Assembly (NCBI GenBank): GCA_015522385.1
Contig: WAMJ01000046.1
Coordinates: 1 to 49,507 of the forward strand
Reading direction: 5' to 3'
DNA length: 49,507 nucleotides
Origin: Candidatus Heimdallarchaeota archaeon
GTDB lineage: Archaea; Asgardarchaeota; Heimdallarchaeia; Heimdallarchaeales; Kariarchaeaceae
Shown here piece after piece: positions 1-8,313 of this stretch. The position numbers were made by a program, and so were the translations under genes. The notes below the pieces were generated by a model. The model saw nothing but the letters and a program-made list of their open reading frames with translations, ran no database searches and was not told the DNA's origin. The stretch's first letter is position 1. The number at the start of each line of letters is the position of its first letter.

Positions 1-953
1 AGTGGTGTGCCAAGAGGAACCACGACGATTTGCTCACCAAAAGTGAACATCTCATACACAGGCCGGTCCTGATTCAGGAAGTCGCTGACCACAACTACAG
101 GTCTTGCCAGATCCCCGGATCTCATTCCGTTGGGGACTTTTACCGTCATTTTCAGAGACAGAACTGCACCGATCTCGCCTTTGTCTATGAAGATCACGGT
201 GTCGATTATTGAGGGAATCATCCCCAACTCTATCCTGCTGACAAATCGCTGTATGGCGTCGATCGGCTTCGTGGCGTGAACCACTCCTATCAGACCAATC
301 CCCGATAGTCTCAGGTCACTGAAGACCTCGAAGTCCCTCGACTTCCTCACCTCATCGTAAATCACGTAGTCTGGACGCATCAGTAACAGGATGTCACCAG
401 TCTTTTCGGGATTATCATCCAGCATGGTGTACTGGGTAATCCTTTCGTCAACAGAGAGATCCCTTGGTTTCTCAATTGTCTTCACGATCTTCTCTTGGTT
501 AGCATAGAAGCTCGCTAAGGCTGCTCCAAAGGTAGATTTTCCTGCTCCGGGAGCACCTGCGATAAGGATGCCCTCCGCGCTGGATGTCAGCCGTGAGAAC
601 AGCTTCTGGCTTATAGAGTAACTCTCCAGTGACTTCTGCATCGTTGGTTTCACAGCGGTGATCTCGAGGGCATCTGCGAATGGTGGTGTGGTGATCACGA
701 TCCTGAAGTTCCGTAGCTGGATTATTCGGGCCTGCTCCCAATCGTCCTCAATCATTCCATCATCGTTGTTGTCACAGTACTCGAGGATTTCATCTGCAAG
801 CTCTGCCACGTCATCATACGTCAGTATCTCCTCGGAAAGTGGGACGAGGCTCCACTCTCCGGGGCGACCTCGCTTGGCATAGACAGGCTGGTTCTCCCTG
901 AGGTGCACACTCATCGTGTGATGGTCAAAAAATTCCTCGATCTGAAGTTTCAT
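1..953 (-). CDS. COG1855-type ATPase (PilT/VirB11-like) without its PIN domain, 3' partial
   Basis: The reading frame starts at ATG 953 and runs off the left edge, about 317 codons seen. It carries Walker A GAPGAGKST (residues 133-141), the acidic segment DYVIYDEVR (195-203) and a later VVHATKPIDAIQRF stretch. This is the layout of the archaeal COG1855 family, which normally joins an N-terminal PIN nuclease domain, a PilT-like hexameric ATPase and a C-terminal KH domain. Here residue 1 (MKLQIEEFF) matches the linker after the PIN domain, and an in-frame TAG lies directly before the ATG. The PIN domain is therefore absent from this polypeptide. The KH part would lie outside the window. The family's role is uncertain; an RNA-linked function is usually assumed. 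The uL11 gene lies upstream on the same strand, 57 bases away. Confidence 0.85.
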   Translation of the reverse strand, partial: MKLQIEEFFDHHTMSVHLRENQPVYAKRGRPGEWSLVPLSEEILTYDDVAELADEILEYCDNNDDGMIEDDWEQARIIQLRNFRIVITTPPFADALEITAVKPTMQKSLESYSISQKLFSRLTSSAEGILIAGAPGAGKSTFGAALASFYANQEKIVKTIEKPRDLSVDERITQYTMLDDNPEKTGDILLLMRPDYVIYDEVRKSRDFEVFSDLRLSGIGLIGVVHATKPIDAIQRFVSRIELGMIPSIIDTVIFIDKGEIGAVLSLKMTVKVPNGMRSGDLARPVVVVSDFLNQDRPVYEMFTFGEQIVVVPLGTP

Positions 954-1010
954 CTACGAACAATACTCCTGTTTTTCGTGATAAAAAGATGGGGATAAAC
1001 TACAGGGGAT

Positions 1011-1508
1011 CTAGTTATCGTGCTTGGATAGGGTATCGTCGAACTCGCCAGCTTTGACTTTTGCTTGGAACTCCTTTGCGTCCACCCCTTCGCAGGTGAC
1101 ACCCATCGAGTTCATGGTACCGAGAATCTCAAGTGTTGCAGTCTTCAAAGATGCTGCAATCAGATCTGGTCTTTTGGACTTGGCGATCGAAATGACCTGC
1201 TCGTAAGTGATGTTTCCACCGTCATTGTTCTGAGGTGTTCCAGAACCCTTAGCTATTCCCGCCTCTTTTTTGATCAGAGCAGATGCTGGGGGAATACCGA
1301 TCTCCAACTCGAAGGTACGGGTCTTCTTGTCGACAATGACTGTTGCAGGGACTTTCATCCCTTTGTAGTTTGATGTCTGCTTATTGATTTCTGCGATGAC
1401 TTGTCCAATATTAACACCAGTTGGACCTAGTTGAGACGATATGGCTGAACTGGGTTTCGTCTCACCTCCGTCAGCTAACAGCTTGACAATTACTTGTTCT
1501 GCACTCAT
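1011..1508 (-). CDS. rpl11: Large ribosomal subunit protein uL11
   Basis: The 165-residue protein has the normal length and full layout of archaeal uL11. The N-terminal domain contains LGPTGVNIGQVIAEINKQT (about residues 28-46), the region that contacts the GTPase-associated centre. The C-terminal rRNA-binding domain contains SIAKSKRPDLIAASLKTA and the terminal MGVTCEG motif. It binds 23S rRNA helices 43/44 at the stalk base together with the P-stalk proteins. It is not next to uL1 or uL10 here, so the usual L11-L1-L10 cluster is not preserved in this window. The ATG start at 1508 gives the expected N-terminus. Confidence 0.97.
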   Translation of the reverse strand: MSAEQVIVKLLADGGETKPSSAISSQLGPTGVNIGQVIAEINKQTSNYKGMKVPATVIVDKKTRTFELEIGIPPASALIKKEAGIAKGSGTPQNNDGGNITYEQVISIAKSKRPDLIAASLKTATLEILGTMNSMGVTCEGVDAKEFQAKVKAGEFDDTLSKHDN

Positions 1509-1566
1509 GATTACCTACGAATCGAGAATTTATTCTGCTTTAAAAAAGAATATCATACAGATCAGT

Positions 1567-1806
1567 TCAGTCCTTCTTGAGTTCTTCAAGGAGCTTGTTT
1601 CTCAATCCTGCGATCGAAGTGGATCTCACCTTCGTATGTGTTTTTGCCTCGGAGGTGTTTGATTCCTTCGTTTCTTCGGCTTGAGTACCTAGTCTTCGTT
1701 TGTACTCTTCCAGATCCTTCATGTATTCTTCCTCAGATATCTCGCCATTGATACAGGCCTCATACCTTGACTGTATCCACTTGTAATCTTCGCTTTCCTC
1801 AGACAT
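1567..1806 (-). CDS. Small charged protein with SHOCT-like motif
   Basis: The 79-residue protein is highly charged and predicted helical. Residues 15-38 (YEACINGEISEEEYMKDLEE and following) resemble the short SHOCT motif, in which a Gly-Glu-Ile-Ser/Thr-Glu-Glu-Glu core precedes a helix. SHOCT segments usually sit at protein ends and may help oligomerisation. The remainder is a Ser/Thr/Lys/Glu-rich linker and a basic-leucine C-terminus. It starts at ATG 1806 and lies 58 bases upstream of uL11 on the same strand. The SHOCT resemblance is by eye only, and the function is unknown. Confidence 0.6.
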   Translation of the reverse strand: MSEESEDYKWIQSRYEACINGEISEEEYMKDLEEYKRRLGTQAEETKESNTSEAKTHTKVRSTSIAGLRNKLLEELKKD

Positions 1807-1882
1807 AATATACTTTTATCGTCAATTGTATAAATCTCTTTCCACAATATTGCAGAATTGCCTTAGGGCGTTAAGTCTCGGT

Positions 1883-3805
1883 CTAGTATTTCTCCAAATC
1901 CTCTAACCATGTATCTACCTGAGCGTCGCTCGGCATCCTCCACTGAGACCTTGGTGTCAGTGAGATGGGTCCAATCTTGATTCCGTCCGGTGATGCACTC
2001 CTCTTGAATTGGTTCCTGAAAAATCGAGTGATGAATGTCCGTAGCCATTTCTTGATATCCTCAACAGAGTACTCAAATGTCTGGCTAGCAATGTACAAAA
2101 TTTTCCTTGGGGGAAATCTGTTGGTCATGAAATGGAAGAGGAAGAAGTCATGCACCTCATAGGGACCGAGGATGTCCTCCGTCTTCTGGGATATCTCGCC
2201 CTCTTTGGTTGGCAGGAGTTCTGGAGAGATGGGAGTTTCAATAATTGAAGTCAGGGACATTGATAACTTGGGCTTTTCAGTAGCGTACCATCTTAATAGT
2301 GCTTGGATGAGAGTCTTGGTCACACCTGCGTTAATCGAGTAATGGTTGAGGTGATCCCCAGCATAGGTCATCCATCCCAGAGCGATCTCCGAGAGGTCTC
2401 CTGTACCCACGACAATCCCATTTTCCCTGTTGGCGATGTTGAAGAGATTAGTGTACCTGATCCTCGCTTGGGTGTTCTCAAGAGTAAGGTCTGGCGATCC
2501 GTCGTGGTTAATGAGCTCAAGGGAGATTTTGACCTGTTCTGAGACATCGAGTGTGTAAAGCTCTATTCCGAGGGCATCAGCTAGTTCTCTGATGTTGGAG
2601 AGGGTGCGTTCTGATGTTCCAACTGATGGCATAGTTACTGCTACTATTCTGTTCTTGCCCCACCCTAATAGCTCGAGGGCACCATCACACACCAACAGTG
2701 CATAGCTGGAGTCTGCACCACCCGACACTCCGATAACAAACTTGTCGGCCTTTGCTCTCTTCGCCCTCAGGGCGAGAGCATGTCTTTGTATATCAAATAT
2801 CTCCCTGAACCTCTCACTCTGTTTTGGGACAAGTGGGTGCTTGTCGTACCTTCGCAGAAGGTCTTGACCATTAATTTCCAATTTCTTCGTGGAGAACTCG
2901 ACCTTGGTAAAGTCAGTGTGGTTCTTGTGATTAACTGACTCTGCCCACACTGTATCCCTGATTCTATGGTTCTCGATTCGTCCCACGTCCACGTCGGTGA
3001 CGAGTATGGAGTTCTCAAAGGAGAACTGAGGAAGCTCGGCGATATGATCCCCTGACTCATAAACCATTGTCTGCCCGGAGAAGAGAATGTCTGTAGTGGT
3101 CTCTCCGATGCCACAGGATGTGTATGCATATATCGTCTTGCACTGGTCAGACTGGTACTTGACGAGTCCCCTGCGATAGTCTGACTTACCTTCAAGCTCG
3201 TTACTTGCTGAGAGATTGAGGATGATTGACGCTCCGTTCAGGGTCAGCTTCTGGCTTGGTGGGATGACTGCCCAGAGGTCTTCACAGATCTCTATACCAA
3301 TTCTGAGCTTTCTCTCATTCCTGCATTCGAAGATCACTTGTGTCCCGAAAATTACTTCATTTTCTATCCCCCTAACCTTTATAGCTCTGGTTTTGTCTGG
3401 TGCAGGGTGGAAGTATATGCTCTCCTTGAACTCGTCGTAGGAAGGTAGGTAGGACTTGGGGATGATGGCCAGAAGTTTCCCATCTCCATATACCAGAGCA
3501 GTGTTGTATAGTGTACCTTGGTAGATAAACGGGGCACCTGCGACGAAGAACAGGGTCTCGTTCTCCTCTGCAATCTTTGAGAGCTGGTGTATGGCATCCA
3601 GCACACTCTCCTGCAGAACTTGCTGGTGGAAGAGATCTCCTAGCGAGTAGCCAGTGAGGGACATCTCTGGGAATGAGAGTACTTGGACTCCCTTATCAAT
3701 CGCTTCCCTGATCATCTTCCTGTGGTTCTCTAGGTTGAGTTTAACATTACCGAGTTGCTGTAGGGGAACTGCTAATCCCAACCTGACAAAATCAAAGCTT
3801 GACAC
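1883..3805 (-). CDS. nadE: Glutamine-dependent NAD(+) synthetase
   Basis: This 640-residue two-domain enzyme would convert deamido-NAD, ATP and glutamine to NAD. The N-terminal nitrilase-type glutaminase has its catalytic triad: E47 in FPEMSLTGY, K117 in IIPKSYLPSYDEF and C174 in GIEICEDLW. The C-terminal synthetase has the PP-loop VSGGADSS followed by the typical TMPSVGTS, VVGTGDLSEIALGW and DHLNHYSINAGV-type segments. The length fits the glutamine-dependent form, unlike the short ammonia-dependent NadE of many archaea. The start is GTG 3805; no in-frame ATG gives a full glutaminase domain. The gene is complete and shows no damage. Confidence 0.96.
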   Translation of the reverse strand: MSSFDFVRLGLAVPLQQLGNVKLNLENHRKMIREAIDKGVQVLSFPEMSLTGYSLGDLFHQQVLQESVLDAIHQLSKIAEENETLFFVAGAPFIYQGTLYNTALVYGDGKLLAIIPKSYLPSYDEFKESIYFHPAPDKTRAIKVRGIENEVIFGTQVIFECRNERKLRIGIEICEDLWAVIPPSQKLTLNGASIILNLSASNELEGKSDYRRGLVKYQSDQCKTIYAYTSCGIGETTTDILFSGQTMVYESGDHIAELPQFSFENSILVTDVDVGRIENHRIRDTVWAESVNHKNHTDFTKVEFSTKKLEINGQDLLRRYDKHPLVPKQSERFREIFDIQRHALALRAKRAKADKFVIGVSGGADSSYALLVCDGALELLGWGKNRIVAVTMPSVGTSERTLSNIRELADALGIELYTLDVSEQVKISLELINHDGSPDLTLENTQARIRYTNLFNIANRENGIVVGTGDLSEIALGWMTYAGDHLNHYSINAGVTKTLIQALLRWYATEKPKLSMSLTSIIETPISPELLPTKEGEISQKTEDILGPYEVHDFFLFHFMTNRFPPRKILYIASQTFEYSVEDIKKWLRTFITRFFRNQFKRSASPDGIKIGPISLTPRSQWRMPSDAQVDTWLEDLEKY

Positions 3806-3899
3806 TTACTCTCCGAAAACTCTCCCACAATAAGGAACTTCTGATATACGCTCGTTCATCTACCTCCAAAATAACTATGGTGTTTACCACACATCGGTC

Positions 3900-3922
3900 T
3901 TGGTATGTACAAACTGTACCAA
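3900..3922. promoter_or_regulatory. Inverted repeat upstream of the cupredoxin promoter
   Basis: TTGGTA (3900-3905) and TACCAA (3917-3922) form a 6-bp inverted repeat around an 11-base spacer. It ends 16 bases before the TATA-like element TATTTATA (3939-3946), which lies about 27 bases upstream of the cupredoxin ATG at 3969. That position would suit an activator or repressor of this gene. The assignment is inference from position and symmetry only. Confidence 0.35.
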
Positions 3923-3968
3923 CTCAAATTAGCGAGAATATTTATAGGGTGTAGATTGATATGGTGAC

Positions 3969-4508
3969 ATGAGAGCAAGGTTTTTCCTCATCATCAGTTG
4001 CTTATTGCTACTAGCAATCTTCTCTTTCAGTGTAAGTTCTGAAGAAACAACTCAGACCAATCGTGTAATAGATGTCGAGATTTCTGGATTCAAGTACACT
4101 CCCGACCCCATCTCCATCAAGCCTGGTGAGACTGTTACCTTTCAAGTAACCAACAAAGACTCGGCACCCCACACTTTCACGGTTGATGGTACAACACTCC
4201 TAGATCTTCAACCCGGTAAGTCTGGATCTGTCGACTATACTGCACCCTCAGCAGAGCAGATTCTTCCAATCACCTGTGACTATCATCCTTCTATGAGTGC
4301 CGACTTGGTCGTAGAATCCTCGGCAGCTACAGACTCTAGTACGTCATCATCCGAACCAGTTTCCACTTCAGATCCTACAACAACTAACTCGACATCTGAG
4401 CCAGTCCCCGAAGACTCCGACACAACCTCGGAAGGTACTCCTTTCCCCTCTGCATTCTTTCTAGTTACATTCATTACCATTGCTACTCTACGCCGAAGGG
4501 CTCAGTAA
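3969..4508 (+). CDS. Secreted, membrane-anchored cupredoxin (plastocyanin-like)
   Basis: The 179-residue protein has a signal peptide (about residues 1-24). A cupredoxin domain spans residues 33-118. The type-1 copper ligands are visible: His in SAPHTF, then Cys, His and Met in TCDYHPSM. A Ser/Thr-rich linker follows, then a C-terminal hydrophobic segment starting TPFPSAFF and ending in RRRAQ. It is probably a surface-tethered one-electron carrier, or copper-binding protein, outside the membrane. A TATA element 27 bases upstream suggests a leaderless transcript starting at the ATG. The last 7 bases overlap the convergent gene on the other strand. The electron-transfer partner is unknown. Confidence 0.88.
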   Translation: MRARFFLIISCLLLLAIFSFSVSSEETTQTNRVIDVEISGFKYTPDPISIKPGETVTFQVTNKDSAPHTFTVDGTTLLDLQPGKSGSVDYTAPSAEQILPITCDYHPSMSADLVVESSAATDSSTSSSEPVSTSDPTTTNSTSEPVPEDSDTTSEGTPFPSAFFLVTFITIATLRRRAQ

Positions 4509-5230
4509 AGGGCATTCGTCATCGCGATTACGAAATCAAATAGTTGGTTCATAGTCTCGTTCGACAGAGACTCAATGAAATAAGGTTTCCCCTGTGCTTG
4601 GAGGAGAGAAGAGAACGCGTTGAGGTATCCCTCACGTTTATCTCGTGGAATGAGCAACGCCACCCAGCTGTACTCTGCAAGGGTTGATTCTATGTCAAGG
4701 TGGTTGGATTCCGCCTCATATATGTCTAAGATAATTCCTCTCTGTACCTCCTCTTCATCCGCAGTTGTCGAGAGGAAGGGTCCCACCATAATCTCAAGCG
4801 TATCTCCGGACAGGTAAGTCCTATCTTCCTTAGACTCGACCTTCATGTTCACTCGGGTCTCTGACTCAAGACCGATTGCGTGGGTGAATACTTTTGAGAT
4901 TATGGTCTCCATAAGTCTATGTAGATTATGGTTGCTTGTGTAGATGTCTATCTGAACTGGGATAATACCCTCTTCATTTATCCTGCACAGCTCGTCAGTG
5001 ACTCTCTCTATGAGATCTATCAACGGATTCCGAATCACCTCGATGACGGTCTCTCCTCTGACCACTCCGTTAGCATCTATGTCGAGAGCGAGTACGTGGC
5101 TCTCATGGTAAAGGGCCTTTCTCTTGATCTTCCCGTCCGCGGGAATATCGCTCCCATTCAGCTCGATGAACTTCGTCGCCCGGCACCCTGAACAGTAGAC
5201 GCTGGTTCTAATGAGGTCGTTCTTCATCAT
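4502..5230 (-). CDS. Uncharacterised protein with CxxC motif
   Basis: I do not recognise this family. The protein is about 242 residues if started at ATG 5230; an upstream TTG at 5236 is possible. It opens with a CSGC pair (about residues 13-16) in a basic context, which could bind zinc. The rest is a mixed alpha/beta sequence, acidic overall, without a signal peptide or membrane segment. A TATA-like TTATATATC lies about 30 bases upstream, so the transcript probably begins near the start codon. It converges with the cupredoxin gene and overlaps it by 7 bases. The intact long frame supports a real gene; no function can be given. Confidence 0.75.
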   Translation of the reverse strand: MMKNDLIRTSVYCSGCRATKFIELNGSDIPADGKIKRKALYHESHVLALDIDANGVVRGETVIEVIRNPLIDLIERVTDELCRINEEGIIPVQIDIYTSNHNLHRLMETIISKVFTHAIGLESETRVNMKVESKEDRTYLSGDTLEIMVGPFLSTTADEEEVQRGIILDIYEAESNHLDIESTLAEYSWVALLIPRDKREGYLNAFSSLLQAQGKPYFIESLSNETMNQLFDFVIAMTNALY

Positions 5231-5281
5231 CGACAAATATTATAGAGTGCACGATGATATATAATCTTACTCTATATTTCC

Positions 5282-6100
5282 CTATGACCATAGTGAGTGG
5301 GCGAAAATCATACTCTCCTGATTGATAATGTATCCTGGGTACGCCCCAACTAGTACAGGTATGGAGCTGATACCTCTCACGTTCATCAGTCGTCTGAACC
5401 TACCCAAGGTGTTGGGCAGGGTTGCTGGCACGTAGAACCTGTGGTCATCAGTGTTGATCATGTGTGTTTGCAGGAAGTCAAAGGAGCTTTTGATTTCCTT
5501 CACATGTGTTGTTATGGACTTGATGAGGTCCATCTTGGTGATGAAGCCAATCATCTTCTCGTCCTCCACAAGGATCAGCTCCCGCTTATTCCCATCGAGT
5601 ATCCTGTCCACAATCTGCCAGAAGGTGAAATCAGAGGTCGCGGTGTTACCCTCTGTGACCGTGGTGACTATTGGATTATCAGCTTTGATTTCGATATTGT
5701 CCAACTCGTTCCACACAACGTCGTATGTTATCACATCCCTCTCGGTTACTATCCCCGTGATCACATCATTCTCGTCGACAACTGGAACTCCGGTTATTCT
5801 CATGTCTCTCATCTTCTGGGTCAGTTCCTTGACTGAGCTCCCAAGCGGAATTGTTGCGATATCCGAAGTCATCCACTCCGACACATTCTGGTGGAAAAAC
5901 GAGCGATCTCCCACTGTTCTAAGAGCATCAAGGATGTCGGTGACGGTGAGTATCCCTATGTACTGTCCATTATCTTGAATCATCAGCCGCTTTAACCTGC
6001 CGATGTACATTGCAGCACATGCCTCCTCAAGGGTGGCTTTCTTGTCCACTGCAAGGATATCTGTCTCCATCAGAAAATTGACAGTCAGCCCTTCAGTCAT
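5282..6100 (-). CDS. Protein with tandem CBS domains
   Basis: The 272-residue protein consists almost wholly of CBS-type motifs. Two clear ones lie at residues 8-64 (ending YIGILTVTDILDAL) and 76-130 (ITGVPVVDENDVITGIVTERDV). A third lies at about 140-195 (RELILVEDEKMIGFITKMDL) and a degenerate fourth at about 215-268. CBS pairs form Bateman modules that bind adenine nucleotides such as AMP, ATP or SAM. With no fused enzyme, this is probably a soluble nucleotide-sensing regulator. It stands alone, with AT-rich non-coding DNA (6101-6377) upstream, so the partner cannot be inferred from neighbours. It starts at ATG 6100. Confidence 0.9.
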   Translation of the reverse strand: MTEGLTVNFLMETDILAVDKKATLEEACAAMYIGRLKRLMIQDNGQYIGILTVTDILDALRTVGDRSFFHQNVSEWMTSDIATIPLGSSVKELTQKMRDMRITGVPVVDENDVITGIVTERDVITYDVVWNELDNIEIKADNPIVTTVTEGNTATSDFTFWQIVDRILDGNKRELILVEDEKMIGFITKMDLIKSITTHVKEIKSSFDFLQTHMINTDDHRFYVPATLPNTLGRFRRLMNVRGISSIPVLVGAYPGYIINQESMIFAHSLWS

Positions 6101-6377
6101 CTATGTATAATGTGCCTTAATCTTTAATAAATTCTTCTTGCGAGCTGTGTACCTTATTATTTCACTCAGATTGGCACTTTCACTCTTCTGCGGATTCTTG
6201 TCCTGATTCGAGTTATTTGATTTTCAACTCCTCAAAATAACAACACAAGTTTGCCCATTATAATATATATTAAATCATTTTATTACTCAAATTCATAATT
6301 CAGATATTAAATGAAGCCATAGGTGATATTCTGTTCAGTTTAGGTGTTTGAAACTCAACGTCTACTTTCTCGTAATT

Positions 6378-6803
6378 CTACTGGCTATCCATTTTGGAGA
6401 AAAAGAAGATTCCAGAACCACTCGCTACGAGTGAGGCATAAAATCCAGTATCTAACCATGCACCTACTGCCTCCTCTGCCAAGATGAGAAAGAGGACTGC
6501 TGACAGTATGGTCCCCGCGAGCGCAAGGCTGTTTGCAACCAGACCAATGTTCTTTGTAAAGGGATTGTCGCTCATCATAATATAACTGCTGTACACCGAA
6601 ACTAAATGCACCCCTAGAATTAGTAGGAGAATTGTGGTGGCATATCCAGGAGCTGACTCCGATCCAATGTACACGAAGTAGTCATTCTGTCCGTAATACG
6701 TGTTCTCTGTCCACCCTGCGAAGTCTGTCAATGCCACGAGAACCGCAGCCAAGAGACTGAGAATCAGGGTTATAGTCATAAATTGTTTATTTTGATCATT
6801 CAC
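6378..6803 (-). CDS. Small four-helix membrane protein
   Basis: The 141-residue protein has four hydrophobic segments, at about residues 10-30, 53-76, 85-109 and 117-135. An extracytoplasmic loop rich in Tyr and Gly lies between the first two. No catalytic motif is visible. The start is GTG 6803. Another membrane protein of similar size and four-helix layout is encoded at 33125-33643, though I could not establish homology. It is probably an integral membrane protein of unknown role. Confidence 0.75.
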   Translation of the reverse strand: MNDQNKQFMTITLILSLLAAVLVALTDFAGWTENTYYGQNDYFVYIGSESAPGYATTILLLILGVHLVSVYSSYIMMSDNPFTKNIGLVANSLALAGTILSAVLFLILAEEAVGAWLDTGFYASLVASGSGIFFFSKMDSQ

Positions 6804-6895
6804 AGCAGATCATGTAGAGCTCTTATTATAAGTCATTCCCCTCTCTCAGACGGCTCGTCTCGGTTGTTCGGATCCATCTATTCTAGTAAATGGTC

Positions 6896-7444
6896 TCACA
6901 AGGGAAATGGGACGTGCTTCAGTTGCTCATCTGCTGTCTGCCACTCGATCTTAGCCTCCTCCTCTGATAACAGTGTACCCCGTTTCCCGATGAAGCTGTC
7001 GGACTCAATGTGGGTCTTCAGTCCCTTGAGAAGCTCCTCGATTGTCGAGGCGAATCTTGGCTCAACCATGAACCTCTTCATCAACTTTCCTAAGGGGCCA
7101 TACCTTAGACTTACTTCCAGTGTCATGTTAACTGTCGAGCCAGTCTCGTCACCAGATACTTTGAGATGTGCAACGGGGGGGTTCTTCATGACGCTCGGTA
7201 TGCCCGCCACGATCCTCACCTTCATCTCCATGTTCTCGTAATCCATCTCCGACACTGTCTCCTTGACTGAAGAGCCATCGTACATGTGGCAGACTCTGAT
7301 AGATCCCTCGCCCTCACCGTTCTCGCTCAGCAGGGAAACTGACTTCACGTAAGGATTCCACTTGTATATCCCTGCAAAATCCTTTACTGCGTTCCAGACT
7401 TCCTCTGATGGAGCTTGTATTTTGATTGTTTTCACTATTGTCAC
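6896..7444 (-). CDS. SRPBCC (START/polyketide-cyclase-like) protein
   Basis: The 182-residue protein opens with IKIQAPSEEVWNAVKDFAGIYKWNP, the typical first strand and helix of the SRPBCC fold. Family members make a deep hydrophobic cavity that binds lipids, aromatic compounds or cyclised intermediates. Residues 150-182 form an extra charged tail. It starts at GTG 7444 with an AGGTG ribosome-binding sequence upstream. The gene is divergent from a TetR-type regulator at 7634, and a perfect palindrome (7506-7525) abuts its TATA-like element (7496-7504 on the minus strand). It is therefore probably repressed by that regulator and induced by a small hydrophobic ligand. Confidence 0.85.
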   Translation of the reverse strand: MTIVKTIKIQAPSEEVWNAVKDFAGIYKWNPYVKSVSLLSENGEGEGSIRVCHMYDGSSVKETVSEMDYENMEMKVRIVAGIPSVMKNPPVAHLKVSGDETGSTVNMTLEVSLRYGPLGKLMKRFMVEPRFASTIEELLKGLKTHIESDSFIGKRGTLLSEEEAKIEWQTADEQLKHVPFPL

Positions 7445-7505
7445 TGTTTACACCTGTGTGAAGGTACTCTTCACAAGGGAATATCTGATTGGTGGTATAT
7501 AAAAT

Positions 7506-7525
7506 ATTGGAATGAACATTCCAAT
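7506..7525. promoter_or_regulatory. Palindromic operator between SRPBCC and TetR genes
   Basis: ATTGGAATG and CATTCCAAT form perfect 9-base arms around a central AA. The site lies in the divergent intergenic region, directly upstream of the SRPBCC promoter's TATA-like sequence. Its length and symmetry suit a TetR-family dimer. The neighbouring regulator (7634-8311) is the obvious candidate; the pairing is inference. Confidence 0.65.
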
Positions 7526-7633
7526 TAATAATTTAAAATGAGCTAAATACATTATAAGTCTTCTAATGTTTAATATATATTGGACTGAGTGGTATGATAA
7601 TTCACGATTGGTTTTCTCGAAATAAGTCTTTTT

Positions 7634-8311
7634 ATGGTAGTGTATCAATCCAAGTATGTGGGTAGACAGAAGGAATTCTCCCCTGAAGAAGCGATTCAAA
7701 AAGCAATGAAGCTGTTCTGGGAGAAGGGGTACGAGGGGACCTCGATGACTGAGTTACTTGAACAGTTAGAAATATCGAGAAGCAGTTTCTATGATACGTT
7801 CGGTGACAAGAAATCCATATTTCTGAGATCCATGGATCACTTCACCGAACTCATGATGAGCTCTATACGGGGGATTACACTGTACAGTGATCCGCAACGG
7901 CCACTTGATATGATCTACAAGCACTTTGCCTTAAGCAGAGTACTCCAGTTCGACAATGACGTGTACAACACGTGCTATATCTCCGCCTCGACAATCGAGA
8001 TGGCGATGAATGAGGTAGAGGTCAGGCACCGATCAGAGGTCTTTTTCAACCTCTACAAGGATGCGTTCAAGTTTACGATCGAGAAAGCTCTAGACCTAGG
8101 GGAACTGGAGGTAGAGAACAGCGACCAACTTGCATGGTTCCTTGTCAACTCTATCTCAGGTCTGGGGATTATGAGGAGGGCTGGTGTTCCAATCGAGAGG
8201 ATAGACGGAATCATAGTAACCACTTTAAGGGTCTTGGGATCAGAGTCCGAAGGTAGGTACCATTACTGGATCGAGCAGTTGAAAGACATGAAAAATCCCC
8301 TGATCGACTGA
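7634..8311 (+). CDS. TetR-family transcriptional regulator
   Basis: The 225-residue protein has an N-terminal TetR helix-turn-helix at residues 15-62, with EEAIQKAMKLFWEKGYEGTS then LLEQLEISRSSFYDTFGDKK. The C-terminal helical region would form the ligand pocket and dimer interface. The DNA-binding half resembles the second TetR-type protein at 10664-11248, but the C-terminal halves differ. A TATA-like TAATATATAT lies at 7571-7580. The perfect palindrome at 7506-7525 is the probable operator, so it may control the divergent SRPBCC gene. The effector is unknown. Confidence 0.92.
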   Translation: MVVYQSKYVGRQKEFSPEEAIQKAMKLFWEKGYEGTSMTELLEQLEISRSSFYDTFGDKKSIFLRSMDHFTELMMSSIRGITLYSDPQRPLDMIYKHFALSRVLQFDNDVYNTCYISASTIEMAMNEVEVRHRSEVFFNLYKDAFKFTIEKALDLGELEVENSDQLAWFLVNSISGLGIMRRAGVPIERIDGIIVTTLRVLGSESEGRYHYWIEQLKDMKNPLID

Positions 8312-8313
8312 CA

